A stretch of 64,000 nt of DNA from contig NZ_PCPZ01000004.1 of assembly GCF_002979865.1 (NCBI RefSeq), positions 248,001 to 312,000 of the forward strand, given 5' to 3'. The translations under genes were made by a program, and so were the position numbers. Shown here one piece after another: positions 49,648 through 58,762 of the stretch. The notes beneath the pieces are model-generated. The model saw nothing but the letters and a program-made list of their open reading frames with translations. It did not search any database and was not told the DNA's origin. Within the stretch, counting starts at the first letter, position 1; every line of letters starts with the position of its first letter. The DNA comes from Arthrobacter sp. MYb214. Its GTDB lineage: Bacteria; Actinomycetota; Actinomycetes; Actinomycetales; Micrococcaceae.

Positions 49648-51169
49648 GGAACTGCTGAGCATGGCCGCCATCAACAAGTCCTTTGGCACGGTCGCCGTGC
49701 TCGACCATGTGCACCTGCAGCTTCGGGCCGGAGAGGTTCTGGGCCTAGTGGGCGAAAACGGAGCTGGAAAATCCACCCTGATCAAGATACTCACCGGGCT
49801 GTACACCCTGGACTCGGGGCAGATCGAACTTGCCGGCCAGCCGGTGCAAATTCGCCGGCCTGCCGATGCCGAAGCGCTAGGCATTGAAGTGATTCACCAG
49901 GACCGCCATCTGGCCGGCCGCTTGACCGTCGCCGAACAGCTGTATCTGGGCACCGCGAAGAGTCGTGGGCTCTGGCGCCACGAGCGCACCGCGCAGGCAG
50001 CAGCCCGGGCGGATATTTTGCGAACCACCGGCCAGGAGCTGGACACCGGTGCCTTCGTTGATGAGCTCAGCGTTGCCCAGCAGCAGCTGATCCAGATTGC
50101 CCGTGCCGTACTGGCCGAACCCAAGGTGCTGATTCTCGATGAGCCGACCGCACCGTTGGCCAATGATGAAGTTGAACAGCTCTTCGGCACGATCCGGCAT
50201 CTGCGGGACCGCGGGGTAGGGATCATTTTCATCTCGCATTATCTCCAGGAACTGCGGCAGATCACCGACCGGATTACGGTGCTGCGCAACGGCAGAAATG
50301 CCGGTGACGCCAGTTTCGCGGACGGTGACAGTATCGAAGATGTCATCGGCTTGATGCTGGGCAACCAGGTTAACGAGTTCTCGCACCAGAGGCGCGAGCC
50401 GCCCGCCGTTCAGGGCGAGCCTGCCCTTGAACTGGTGGACCTCTCGGTGGCCGGAACATTGAGCGGCATCAATATCTCGGTGGCGCCCGGAGAAATCGTG
50501 GCCGTCACCGGATTGGTGGGATCGGGGATTGAGGTGCTCGCCGACGCGGCCACCGGCAATCGTGCGCATACCGGCTCGGCGCTGCTGCACGGCCGGCCGG
50601 TGGCATCTGCGGCGGACTTTGCCGCCCGGGCAGGCGCCTACGTCCCGTCGAACCGGCATTCAGATGGCATCTTCCTGCGCAACACCGTGCGCGAAAATAT
50701 TGCAGCGGCCAGCCTGCGAAAGCTTGGCCGCCGCCTGGGCTTGTTGAATGCGCGCAAAGAGCGGGACACAGCCAGCGAACTGGTGCAGCGCCTGGATATC
50801 CGTCCTGCGAATCCAGAAGCCGTGGCTTCGGGTTTGTCCGGCGGCAACCAGCAGAAAGCGGTATTGGCCCGCTGGTTGGCCAAGGGATCGGACGCGCTCG
50901 TCTTGGACCAACCCACCTCGGGCGTCGACGTGGGAAGCCGTGCGCATATCTACGCGCAGATTTCCCAGTTGGTCCAGCAGGGAGCCGCCGCGCTGTTGGT
51001 CAGCGTTGACCTGGAAGAAGTAGTGGGACTGGCCGATCGAGTGCTGGTGCTCTATCGCGGTCGGATCATCGCCGAACTGCCGTCGAGCGAGGCGAGTACG
51101 GAAAGAATTCTGCACTTGGCATCCAGCGGCCAAACCGCCGGAACATCACGCGAAGAGGTCAAAGCATGA
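49631..51169 (+). CDS. Ribose-type ABC ATPase with two nucleotide-binding domains
   Basis: 512 residues, RbsA/XylG class. The first domain has Walker A GENGAGKS (41-48), signature LSVAQQQLIQIARA and Walker B VLILDEPTA. The second has a degenerate Walker A, GLVGSGIE, as usual for this class, but an intact LSGGNQQK signature and VLDQPTSGVDVG. It energises uptake of the ligand bound by the preceding lipoprotein. It starts 17 bp inside the binding-protein gene; a second ATG at 49661 is possible. It overlaps the permease by 4 bp. Confidence 0.9.
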   Translation: MTTESKELLSMAAINKSFGTVAVLDHVHLQLRAGEVLGLVGENGAGKSTLIKILTGLYTLDSGQIELAGQPVQIRRPADAEALGIEVIHQDRHLAGRLTVAEQLYLGTAKSRGLWRHERTAQAAARADILRTTGQELDTGAFVDELSVAQQQLIQIARAVLAEPKVLILDEPTAPLANDEVEQLFGTIRHLRDRGVGIIFISHYLQELRQITDRITVLRNGRNAGDASFADGDSIEDVIGLMLGNQVNEFSHQRREPPAVQGEPALELVDLSVAGTLSGINISVAPGEIVAVTGLVGSGIEVLADAATGNRAHTGSALLHGRPVASAADFAARAGAYVPSNRHSDGIFLRNTVRENIAAASLRKLGRRLGLLNARKERDTASELVQRLDIRPANPEAVASGLSGGNQQKAVLARWLAKGSDALVLDQPTSGVDVGSRAHIYAQISQLVQQGAAALLVSVDLEEVVGLADRVLVLYRGRIIAELPSSEASTERILHLASSGQTAGTSREEVKA

Positions 51170-52167
51170 GCGCCACCCTTGTTCCGGTCGACGAAGCACC
51201 TGCGCCTGGCGCGTCCCGCACGAAGCCGAGATTGGCGGCCTGGATCGGCTACGCCGGCATCACCGCGGTGCTGCTGCTCTTTGCCTTCGGTTCCCCATTT
51301 TTCTTGACGGCTTCGAATATCGCCACCATCCTGACCCAAGCGTCGGTCTTCGGCATTGCCGGGGTGGGGCTGGCCATTGTGATCATCGCTGGCGGCGACG
51401 ACGTGCTCAACGGAGGCATCGACCTGTCCACCGGCGCGGTGGCAGGACTAGCCGGAACGGTGACCGCGCTGGCCGCGGCTGCCGGAACCCCGGGCATGGT
51501 CGCGGTGCTCTACGGGGTCCTCGTTGCCACCGCGATCGGCGTCGTCAATGGCCTCTCGGTCACCTTGGGCCTGCGTCCGCTGCTGGCCACCTTGGCCACC
51601 ATGGGGGTGGCCGCTTCGCTGGAACTGGTCTTCAGCCAGAACTTGAAGATCGCCGTTACCGGTGGCTTCTTCGAAGCGGCGCGGGGCAGCGTGCTCTTCG
51701 GCATCCCATTGGTGGCCTGGCTTATGGCGCTCATCGGGGCAGCGGTGTGGTGGGTATATGGCAAAACCAGCTGGGGAGTGAATTCCTATGCGGTTGGCCA
51801 GAATCCGACCGCCGCGCAGGTGGCGGGACTTGACCCGCGCCGATACCGGCTAGCTAGCTATGTGCTCAGCTCGGCGTTGGCTGGCCTGGCCGGAACGCTG
51901 CTGGTGGCAAGGCTTTCGGCCGCCGTTCCAGGCATCGGAACCCAAATTCTCCTGGACATCATCCTGGTGGCCTACATGTCCATGATCTTTTCGCGCAGGC
52001 GGCTGGTCAGTGTGGTCGGCACCGTTCTGGCCGCGGTATTTGTGGCCGCCCTGGATAACGGATTGACGCTGCTGGGCGTGGCCAGCCAGTGGGTGGGTGC
52101 TGCCAAGGGCCTGCTGATCCTGCTGGTCTTGGCCAGCGTGACCCTGCGCGGAAGGAAGAACCGATGA
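51166..52167 (+). CDS. Ribose-type ABC permease, first
   Basis: 333 residues, BPD_transp_2 family, with 8-10 predicted helices. The hallmark GGIDLSTGAVAGLAG is present, as is GVNSYAVGQNPTAAQVAGLDPRR in the cytoplasmic coupling loop. It begins in the ATGA overlap with the ATPase gene and overlaps the second permease by ATGA. An unusual GGDDVLN precedes GGIDLS. Confidence 0.88.
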   Translation: MSATLVPVDEAPAPGASRTKPRLAAWIGYAGITAVLLLFAFGSPFFLTASNIATILTQASVFGIAGVGLAIVIIAGGDDVLNGGIDLSTGAVAGLAGTVTALAAAAGTPGMVAVLYGVLVATAIGVVNGLSVTLGLRPLLATLATMGVAASLELVFSQNLKIAVTGGFFEAARGSVLFGIPLVAWLMALIGAAVWWVYGKTSWGVNSYAVGQNPTAAQVAGLDPRRYRLASYVLSSALAGLAGTLLVARLSAAVPGIGTQILLDIILVAYMSMIFSRRRLVSVVGTVLAAVFVAALDNGLTLLGVASQWVGAAKGLLILLVLASVTLRGRKNR

Positions 52168-53267
52168 GCACCATTGAAACCCTGGCCGCACCCGTGGAGC
52201 CGAGCCCCGGACCGGTCGCAGCCTACAGCGGAAAGAAACGCGGCACGCTTCAAGCATCGAGGCTGGTGGCTCCGGGTACGTTGGCCCTGATCCTCATCGT
52301 GTTCTCGGTGCTCAGCCCGGTGATTTTCACCGTGGGAAACCTCTTCGGAATCCTGGGGCAGGTGGCTTTGCTCGCCTTGGCCGCCATCGGGTTGACCCTG
52401 GTGGTGCGCGCCGGAGGCATCGACCTGTCGATTGGCGTGGCCCTGGACCTGGGAGCCTTGGCCAGCGCTTGGCTGATCCATGACGGCTACCGTGCGTGGG
52501 TGGCCGTGGCCGGCGGGCTGCTTTGCGCCTTGGCGGTGGGAGCGGTGAATGCGCTGCTGATCGTGATCCTGCGAATCCCGGCTTTCCTGGCTACGCTGAG
52601 CGTGTGGTTTGCCGGCACCAGCGTGCAGCAGCTGCTCACCGGCGGCGGCGCACCGATCTACCTGTCGGCGCCCCTGGTGCCGGACGGTTTTGCCGTGATC
52701 GGGCGCGGATACTTCCTGGGCATTGACGCCGCCATCGTCAACGCGGTCTCCATCTCCCTGGTGGTGGCCCTGCTGCTTGGCATCACCCGCTACGGGCGGA
52801 AGCTGACCATGGCAGGCGAACAGCCGAGCGCCGCAAGAATATCTGGCCTGCGGACCAATGCGCTGATCGCCAGCGCCTACCTGTTGTGCGCGGTGATCGC
52901 CGGATTCGCCGGAGTGGTGCTGGCAGCACGCTCCAACGGATATGTCCCGGGCAGCGGACAGGCCTATCTGATGGATGCCATTGGCGCGGTCTTCATCGGG
53001 GCAACCATCAGCCGCTACGGGCGAGTGTCCGTGGGCGGAACGCTGATCGGCGTGGTGATTTTTGGCCTGCTGGATAACGGGCTGAACCTGATTGGCCTGT
53101 CCTTCTTCTGGCAAGACCTGGCCCGAGGGCTGGTTCTCCTGTCCATCCTGCTCGCCGCCGTGGTGCTCGGGAGGGCCAAGAGTCGGCCGGCCACCGGCAT
53201 CTTCGCGCTATTGCGCACGACCAAGCATCAGGCACTGACGAACACCGCGAAGGGAAACAGAAAATAA
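52164..53267 (+). CDS. Ribose-type ABC permease, second
   Basis: 367 residues from the ATG at 52164, in the ATGA overlap; a longer frame from 52089 lies inside the first permease. BPD_transp_2 family with about nine helices, the signature RAGGIDLSIGVALDLGALAS, and the coupling segment LTMAGEQPSAARISGLRTNA. Two different permeases in one ribose-class system indicate a heterodimer, as in the autoinducer-2 (Lsr) importer, rather than the RbsC homodimer. The stop TAA overlaps the ATG of the monooxygenase by one base. Confidence 0.88.
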   Translation: MSTIETLAAPVEPSPGPVAAYSGKKRGTLQASRLVAPGTLALILIVFSVLSPVIFTVGNLFGILGQVALLALAAIGLTLVVRAGGIDLSIGVALDLGALASAWLIHDGYRAWVAVAGGLLCALAVGAVNALLIVILRIPAFLATLSVWFAGTSVQQLLTGGGAPIYLSAPLVPDGFAVIGRGYFLGIDAAIVNAVSISLVVALLLGITRYGRKLTMAGEQPSAARISGLRTNALIASAYLLCAVIAGFAGVVLAARSNGYVPGSGQAYLMDAIGAVFIGATISRYGRVSVGGTLIGVVIFGLLDNGLNLIGLSFFWQDLARGLVLLSILLAAVVLGRAKSRPATGIFALLRTTKHQALTNTAKGNRK

Positions 53268-54703
53268 TGGGCAAGCGCATCCACCTTAACGCCTTTGACA
53301 TGACCTGCGTCAGCCACCAGAGCCCTGGGCTGTGGCGGCACCCGCAGAATCGAGCCGACGAATACAACACCCTTGAATACTGGGTGGATCTGGCCAAGAC
53401 CCTGGAGCGCGGTGGCTTTGATGCCCTGTTCCTCGCCGATGTACTTGGCATCTATGACGTGTACCAGAATTCCAGCGGTCCAGCCTTGCTCGATGCCGAC
53501 CAGGTGCCACTGAACGATCCCTTCATGCAGGTTTCCGCCATGGCCGTGGCCACGAAGAATCTCGGTTTCGCGGTGACCAGCGCGCTGACCTATGAGCAAC
53601 CCTACGCGCTGGCCCGGAAGTTCTCCTCGCTGGACCACCTCACCCGCGGGCGCATCGGTTGGAACGTGGTGACTAGCTACTTGGAGTCGGCGGCCCGCAA
53701 TCTGGGCATGGCCAGGCAGCTGGATCACGACGCCCGCTACGACATTGCCGATGAATTCATGGACGTGGTCTACAAGCTCTGGGAGGGATCATGGGAGGAA
53801 GACGCGGTTCTCAAGGACCGCGAACGTGGCGTCTACACCGACCCTTCCAAGGTGCATCCGATTAACCATCACGGCCAGTACTTCAACGTGCCGGGCATCC
53901 ATCTTTCCGAGCCTTCCATCCAGCGCACCCCGGCGATCTTCCAAGCGGGCGCTTCTTCGCGCGGCCGGCGCTTTGGCGCGCAGCATGCCGAGGGCATCTT
54001 CCTGAATTCGATCAATACCGCGGTCACCCGCCGCCAGACCGATGCGATCCGCGATGAGTTCGAACTGGTGGGTCGGCCCCGGGACGCCGCCAAAATCTAT
54101 GCGCTGATGACCACTGTGGTGGCTGATTCAGACGCGCAGGCGCAGAAGCTCTACCGCGAATACCAGTCCTATGCCTCGCGCGAAGGTGCCATGGCATTCT
54201 ATGGCGGGTGGTCGGGCTTGGACCTGAGCCAGTACGCGCCGGATGAGGAGCTGCAATATCTGGAAACCAACGCGGCGCGATCGGCGGTATCGATTTTCAC
54301 TACAGCGAATCCGCAGCAGAAGTGGACCCCGAATGCCATCGCCGACTACCTCGGAGTTGGCGGCATCGGACCGGTGCTCGTCGGTTCGCCGGAAACCGTG
54401 GCGGACGAAATCGAGCGTTGGGTGGATGAATCAGGATTGGACGGGATCAACTTGGCCTATGCCATCACCCCAGGTTCCTTCGAGCAGTTCACCGATCTGG
54501 TGGTTCCCGAGTTGCGGAAGCGCGGAAGAACTTGGGCAGGATACGAAGGCAACACCCTGCGCGAATATCTGGCGGGTCCCGGCACGACGCGAGTGGCTGA
54601 CGATCACCCTGCAGCCGCCTATCGCGGGGCTTATGCGGGAAAGGCCTCGGCAGCGGAATCCGAAGCGAGCCAAACACCTGAAGCTGTACTAGGCGCCCGG
54701 TGA
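53267..54703 (+). CDS. DszA-like LLM flavin monooxygenase under SAM riboswitch
   Basis: 478 residues, NtaA/SnaA/DszA branch of the luciferase-like family. Segments resemble DszA: LAKTLERGGFDALFLADVLG, RGRIGWNVVTSYLESAARNLGM, DHDARYDIADEFMDVVYKLW, KVHPINHHGQYFNV, IFQAGASSRGRRFGAQHAEGIF and the C-terminal YEGNTLREYL. DszA cleaves the C-S bond of dibenzothiophene sulfone using FMNH2 and O2. Last gene of the riboswitch-controlled importer operon, so it probably desulfurises the imported compound after oxidation by the DszC-like proteins encoded next. It is longer than the paralogue at 26.4 kb by a C-terminal tail. Confidence 0.87.
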   Translation: MGKRIHLNAFDMTCVSHQSPGLWRHPQNRADEYNTLEYWVDLAKTLERGGFDALFLADVLGIYDVYQNSSGPALLDADQVPLNDPFMQVSAMAVATKNLGFAVTSALTYEQPYALARKFSSLDHLTRGRIGWNVVTSYLESAARNLGMARQLDHDARYDIADEFMDVVYKLWEGSWEEDAVLKDRERGVYTDPSKVHPINHHGQYFNVPGIHLSEPSIQRTPAIFQAGASSRGRRFGAQHAEGIFLNSINTAVTRRQTDAIRDEFELVGRPRDAAKIYALMTTVVADSDAQAQKLYREYQSYASREGAMAFYGGWSGLDLSQYAPDEELQYLETNAARSAVSIFTTANPQQKWTPNAIADYLGVGGIGPVLVGSPETVADEIERWVDESGLDGINLAYAITPGSFEQFTDLVVPELRKRGRTWAGYEGNTLREYLAGPGTTRVADDHPAAAYRGAYAGKASAAESEASQTPEAVLGAR

Positions 54704-54829
54704 CACATGAGGAAATATGACGGCCACTGAGGCCCCTGTGAAGGCCTCGAAAATGTCGATTCATGACGATGTTCCGTCCTATGACATCTTCCCTGCCAAG
54801 CGGAGGCCGTCGGTGCTTCACTGATGGAG

Positions 54830-54922
54830 AACAACCCATCCAGAGCGGCTAAGAGACCTGGCTCCGAGTCGCCGCAGCAAGCCTGCACTCCGCAGGTAGT
54901 GCTAACGCCAGGTTCGATGGAT
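54830..54922 (+). ncRNA. SAM riboswitch (S-box, SAM-I-like), copy 2
   Basis: P1 arms CCATC (54836-54840) and GATGG (54916-54920) enclose AGAGCGGCTAAGAGACCTGGC, GCCGCAGCAAGCC and GGTAGTGCTAACGCCAG, differing from copy 1 at only a handful of loop and stem positions. It lies 51 bp upstream of the DszC-like gene at 54974. The sequence after it differs from copy 1: a GGATCCGCAG/CTGCATCC hairpin, then AAGAGGAG as Shine-Dalgarno. It gives the second transcription unit its own SAM-dependent control. Confidence 0.9.
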
Positions 54923-54973
54923 CCGCAGATTTTCTGCATCCTTCGGAATCCATAGCCCAAGAGGAGAACGAAG

Positions 54974-56200
54974 ATGACTGTACTGGATACCCAATTGCCG
55001 CGCGTGCCCTACACCGGCACTGCTGATGAAGCTGAACTGGCTGATTGGCGCGACGTCGCCCAGCAAGTAGCTGACAAGCTGGCGGCTGACGCGCTCGAAC
55101 GCGACCGAAAGAACGCCCAGCCTTTCGCCGAAGTGCAGCTGCTGCGCGAAGCCGGGTTGCTCAATCTCTTGGTGCCTGCAGAATTCGGCGGAGCCGGAGC
55201 CCATTGGGAAACGGCCTTCGAAGTGGTCCGCATACTGGCCGCAGCTGATGGATCCATCTCGCAGTTGCTGGCTTACCACTACATCAACCAGTCCGGCATT
55301 CCGTTCTACGCCCCAGCAGAAGCGCAAGGGGCATGGTGGCAGCGCACCGTGGAAGGTGGCTGGCTCTGGGGCGATTCGGTGAATCCAGTTGATCCGGATT
55401 TGACGCTGAGCGCCGAAGGGGACGGCTACCGACTGAATGGAGCCAAGCGATTCTCCACGGGTTCCGGTGTTGGCGAGGTCATCGTCATCAACGCGCTGGT
55501 CCAGGGCGGAGAATACGACGGGCAGATTCTCGCGTTGGTTCTGCCACGCGATATCGATGGCTTGGAAATCGTTGACGACTGGGACTACCTGGGACAGCGG
55601 CTGAGCGCGTCGAATTCCTTGAAGTTCCACAACGTGCGGCTCGAAGCAGGGGACTTGCTGGGATTCGTCACCGATGAACCGGTCTCCACCCTGCTTACCC
55701 CCGGTATCCAGCTGGCCTTCGCCAACTTCTATCTGGGCATCGCCCAGGGAGCACTGGAGCGCGGCAAGCAGATCTTGCTGGGCCGCAAGAACGCCTGGCT
55801 GTTCTCGCAGGCAGAGACCTACTCGCAGGACCCGATCTTCCAGCGCACCGTCGGAGAGCTCAAAGCCCGCACCGCAGCAGTGGCGGCGCTGACCGAGAAG
55901 CTGGGCCGGAAATTCGACGCCCTGCTCTCAAAGGCCGGGGAAGTCACCCAGCCCGAACGAGCGGCGTTGGCCGTGGAAATTGCTGAAGCCAAGGTGGTCT
56001 CCACTGAGGTGGGAGTGGATGTGGCGAACCGGATCTTCGAGGTGACCGGTTCATCTTCGACTGCGAACTCGGTGGGCCTGGACCTGTACTGGCGCAATGT
56101 GCGCACCCATTCGCTGCACGACCCAGTGGACTACAAGAAGATCGAGGTCGGCGCCTACTTCCTGCGCGGAGAGTCCCAGCCGCTCTCGCTGTACACCTAA
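54974..56200 (+). CDS. DszC/SfnB-like flavin monooxygenase (acyl-CoA dehydrogenase fold)
   Basis: 408 residues, start preceded by AAGAGGAG. DszC-like features: LREAGLLNLLVPAEFGGAGA near the N-terminus, VVRILAAADGSISQLLAYHY, GYRLNGAKRFSTGSGVGEVI, LAFANFYLGIAQGALERGKQ and the C-terminal RNVRTHSLHDPVDYKKIEVG, which is close to the DszC ending. The acyl-CoA dehydrogenase catalytic Glu region is replaced, consistent with an oxygenase. It would oxidise a thioether to sulfoxide or sulfone with reduced flavin, making the substrate for a DszA-type enzyme. Direct control by riboswitch copy 2. Confidence 0.87.
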   Translation: MTVLDTQLPRVPYTGTADEAELADWRDVAQQVADKLAADALERDRKNAQPFAEVQLLREAGLLNLLVPAEFGGAGAHWETAFEVVRILAAADGSISQLLAYHYINQSGIPFYAPAEAQGAWWQRTVEGGWLWGDSVNPVDPDLTLSAEGDGYRLNGAKRFSTGSGVGEVIVINALVQGGEYDGQILALVLPRDIDGLEIVDDWDYLGQRLSASNSLKFHNVRLEAGDLLGFVTDEPVSTLLTPGIQLAFANFYLGIAQGALERGKQILLGRKNAWLFSQAETYSQDPIFQRTVGELKARTAAVAALTEKLGRKFDALLSKAGEVTQPERAALAVEIAEAKVVSTEVGVDVANRIFEVTGSSSTANSVGLDLYWRNVRTHSLHDPVDYKKIEVGAYFLRGESQPLSLYT

Positions 56201-56228
56201 GAAAACTTCTCCCGGATTGGACTGAACG

Positions 56229-57467
56229 ATGACTGTACTTGCAACTGGCAATCGACTCGCAGGCCTCAAAAACCGCTTCGCACCGCTCTTCGCGCGCATT
56301 GCGCAGGGTGCAGCTGAACGCGACCGCACCGGCGAATTGCCCTACCAGCAGGTCGCGGACCTGGCCGCTGCCGGCTTTGGCGCGGTTCGGGTCCCGGAAT
56401 CGCACGGGGGTGCCGGTGCTACGCTGCCCGAACTCTTCGAGCTCTTCGTGGATCTCGCGGCGGCGGATTCCAATATTGCCCAAGCGCTGCGCGCGCACTT
56501 CGCCTTCGTCGAGGACCGTCTGGTTGCGGCCCCCGGTCCGGGGCGCGACAAGTGGCTGGCCCGCTTCGTGGCGGGAGAATTGGTGGGCAACTCCTGGACC
56601 GAGGTCGGCACCGTCAAGGTCGGGGACGTGATCACCAAGGTCACCCCGGACGGCGAGGGAAGATTCAAGCTCAACGGCACCAAGTACTACTCCACCGGCT
56701 CGATCTTCGCCGACTGGCTCGATACCTACGCAGAGCGCACCGACACCGGAAAGCGCGTGATCGCCGCAGTCAACCGCCACCAGCCCGGCGTCGAGCTGGC
56801 CGATGACTGGGATGGCTTCGGCCAGCGCACCACGGGTACCGGCACCTCCACCTTCACCGATGCGATTGTCGCTGAAGAAGACCTCATCGACTTCGATACG
56901 CGTTTCAAGTACCAGACAGCTTTCTACCAGCAGGTGCTGCTCGCTGTTCTGGCCGGCTCCGCCAAAGCAGCCGAGCGCGACTTCGCCGCCGAGCTGAAGG
57001 CGCGCAAGCGGACCTTCAGCCATGCCGCGGCCAATCTGGCGGCCGAAGACCCGCAGCTGCTGCAGGTGATCGGCGAGGTCTCCGCGGCGGCCTTCGCTGC
57101 CGCGGCAACGGTGGAACGAGTGTCGACGGCATTGCAGGGAGCCTATGAAACTGCGCAGGCGCTGCACACCGGCGAGGTGACCGGGGAAGAGGACGAAGCA
57201 GCCAACGATGCGGCAGAGCTGGCCAGCGCCCAGGCGCAGGTGGTGCTCACGCCATTGGTCCTCAACGCGATCACCCACGCTTTTGATGCGCTGGCCGCCA
57301 GCGCCACGAGCGTTACCAAGAACCTGGACCGGCACTGGCGCAATGCCCGTACCGCCGGCAACCACAACCCCTGGGTGTTCAAGGCGCGGTTGATTGGCGA
57401 CCTGGCGGTTAATGGCACCGAGCTTCCGCGCGTGTGGGCGATTGGTGCATCAAAGACGATTCCTTGA
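56229..57467 (+). CDS. SfnB/DszC-like flavin monooxygenase, second
   Basis: 412 residues, 28 bp after the first DszC-like gene and presumably in the same SAM-controlled unit. The acyl-CoA dehydrogenase fold is shown by VADLAAAGFGAVRVPESHGGAGA, LAAADSNIAQALRAHFAFVE, RFKLNGTKYYSTGSIFADW and the C-terminal LDRHWRNARTAGNHNPWVFKARLIGD. It is more distant from DszC than its neighbour, closer to the SfnB-like group linked to organosulfur use. A role in a second oxidation step or on a different sulfur compound is possible. A terminator hairpin follows. Confidence 0.85.
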   Translation: MTVLATGNRLAGLKNRFAPLFARIAQGAAERDRTGELPYQQVADLAAAGFGAVRVPESHGGAGATLPELFELFVDLAAADSNIAQALRAHFAFVEDRLVAAPGPGRDKWLARFVAGELVGNSWTEVGTVKVGDVITKVTPDGEGRFKLNGTKYYSTGSIFADWLDTYAERTDTGKRVIAAVNRHQPGVELADDWDGFGQRTTGTGTSTFTDAIVAEEDLIDFDTRFKYQTAFYQQVLLAVLAGSAKAAERDFAAELKARKRTFSHAAANLAAEDPQLLQVIGEVSAAAFAAAATVERVSTALQGAYETAQALHTGEVTGEEDEAANDAAELASAQAQVVLTPLVLNAITHAFDALAASATSVTKNLDRHWRNARTAGNHNPWVFKARLIGDLAVNGTELPRVWAIGASKTIP

Positions 57468-57472
57468 TTTTG

Positions 57473-57505
57473 CGGGTCCAGCATTCTTTGCCGATGCTGG
57501 GCCCG
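57473..57505. terminator. Hairpin between the monooxygenase and convergent hydrolase
   Basis: CGGGTCCAGCAT (57473-57484) pairs with ATGCTGGGCCCG (57494-57505) with one wobble, just after the stop. It has no T-tract on the plus strand. Confidence 0.55.
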
Positions 57506-57576
57506 TGGTCGTCGGCCCGGGGGCAATTGATCGACCATGGTTCCAGCCGCCTGACGGATAGCTGCCGGCCTTGGCC

Positions 57577-58617
57577 TTAGCGCACCTGGGTAACCGTGCC
57601 ACTTGCGATATGGAAGATATCCAAGTCGCGGGGCACGAAGAGGCTGCCAGAGAACTGTTTCGAAGCCCGCTGCCAAACTTCCATTCCAGATCCAGCGGGA
57701 ACCAAATGATGCAGCGCCAAGTTCCGTGCTCCAGCCCGCTGGGCGATTCGTCCTGCATCTTCTGCGGTGGTGTGCGCGCGCCGATGATGTCCCATGCTCG
57801 CTTCCAGCTCGGAGGATGAAGCATGCGGGTAGCTACGAGCGATGGCCTCCAGATCAATAGCTTCATGGAACAGCAAGTCGCAGCCTTGGGACAGGCGCGC
57901 AAGATTTGCGCTTGGCGCTGTATCGCCGGAAATCACGACCGATCCATATCTCGAATCAAAGCGGAATGCGAATGCCGGAGCGATAGGTTGGTGCTGGACC
58001 AGGATAGCGCTAATTTTTACATGTCGATCAGCGTATATTTCAAAAGGCTCCATGTCCGGGTGATTATTGTGGTTGGGGTGGAAGCCTGTGCCGGCAGGAA
58101 TCTCGATATCTACGCCATGGAAAATATCCGAAATATCAGGTGTCGCCGAATCCCGTCGGCGATCGTTGAGATCTGTCGCATGGGCGCGCAGCAGCAAGTT
58201 GACCATGGCGTTGGTCCCGGGTGTGGGCGACTGCGGAAATATGGCTTCCGGCTCCTCGGCCGCTGTCTGCATCGAGGGCAGCACTCCTCGATCACCCGGT
58301 CCGAAAACAGGAACCTGCCGACCCTCGGTGCCGCGGAACGCAAGGCCGCCCAGGACCATGACAGAATTCAGGTCAATGACGTGGTCTGAATGCTGATGGG
58401 TAATGAAAATTCCGCGCAGGGCAGTGGGGTGAATCCCGATCTCAGCCAGGCCCAAACCGACGCCTTGGCCGCAATCCACCAAGTAAGCGTGGCCGTCCAC
58501 AACGATTGCGGTAGAAATTCCGCGACGGTGACCGGTTCCTGGATCCGGCCTCAATAGCGGGCCGCCAGCAGTTCCAAGCGCCACTGCATGCATTCCGGTC
58601 TTCATCACTGGCTTCAT
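57577..58617 (-). CDS. Metallo-beta-lactamase-fold hydrolase, copy 1
   Basis: 346 residues. The zinc motif HxHxDH is at 74-79 (HQHSDH); further ligands are likely in SGDTAP and LALHHLVP near the C-terminus. The opening VALGTAGGPLLRPDPGTGHRRGISTAIVVDGHAYLVDCGQGVG matches the tRNase Z/arylsulfatase-like subgroup of the fold. It is a paralogue of the protein encoded at 61071, sharing the FGPGDRG/IGPGDRG, PTPGT, NDR and HQPIAPAFAFRFD segments, but its codons are visibly less GC-rich. Converges on the sulfur operon. Substrate unknown; a sulfate or other ester, or a lactone, are possibilities. Confidence 0.82.
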   Translation of the reverse strand: MKPVMKTGMHAVALGTAGGPLLRPDPGTGHRRGISTAIVVDGHAYLVDCGQGVGLGLAEIGIHPTALRGIFITHQHSDHVIDLNSVMVLGGLAFRGTEGRQVPVFGPGDRGVLPSMQTAAEEPEAIFPQSPTPGTNAMVNLLLRAHATDLNDRRRDSATPDISDIFHGVDIEIPAGTGFHPNHNNHPDMEPFEIYADRHVKISAILVQHQPIAPAFAFRFDSRYGSVVISGDTAPSANLARLSQGCDLLFHEAIDLEAIARSYPHASSSELEASMGHHRRAHTTAEDAGRIAQRAGARNLALHHLVPAGSGMEVWQRASKQFSGSLFVPRDLDIFHIASGTVTQVR

Positions 58618-58762
58618 CTGTCTCCTGTAGACGGGTTACTTCATCGGCAAGCTGATGCCATCATCCGCGGAGGCAATGAAGTAGTCAAGAAATAATAGAT
58701 TATTCGCCTCATAACATTTTCTAGTTGGCAGCGGTCCGCTGCCCGCTGGCTAGACTGGGCGG

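Noticed and set aside
49631-51169. Degenerate second Walker A as a sign of a broken ATPase
   Set aside because: RbsA/XylG-class proteins normally lack the GK[ST] in the second domain; signature and Walker B motifs are intact.
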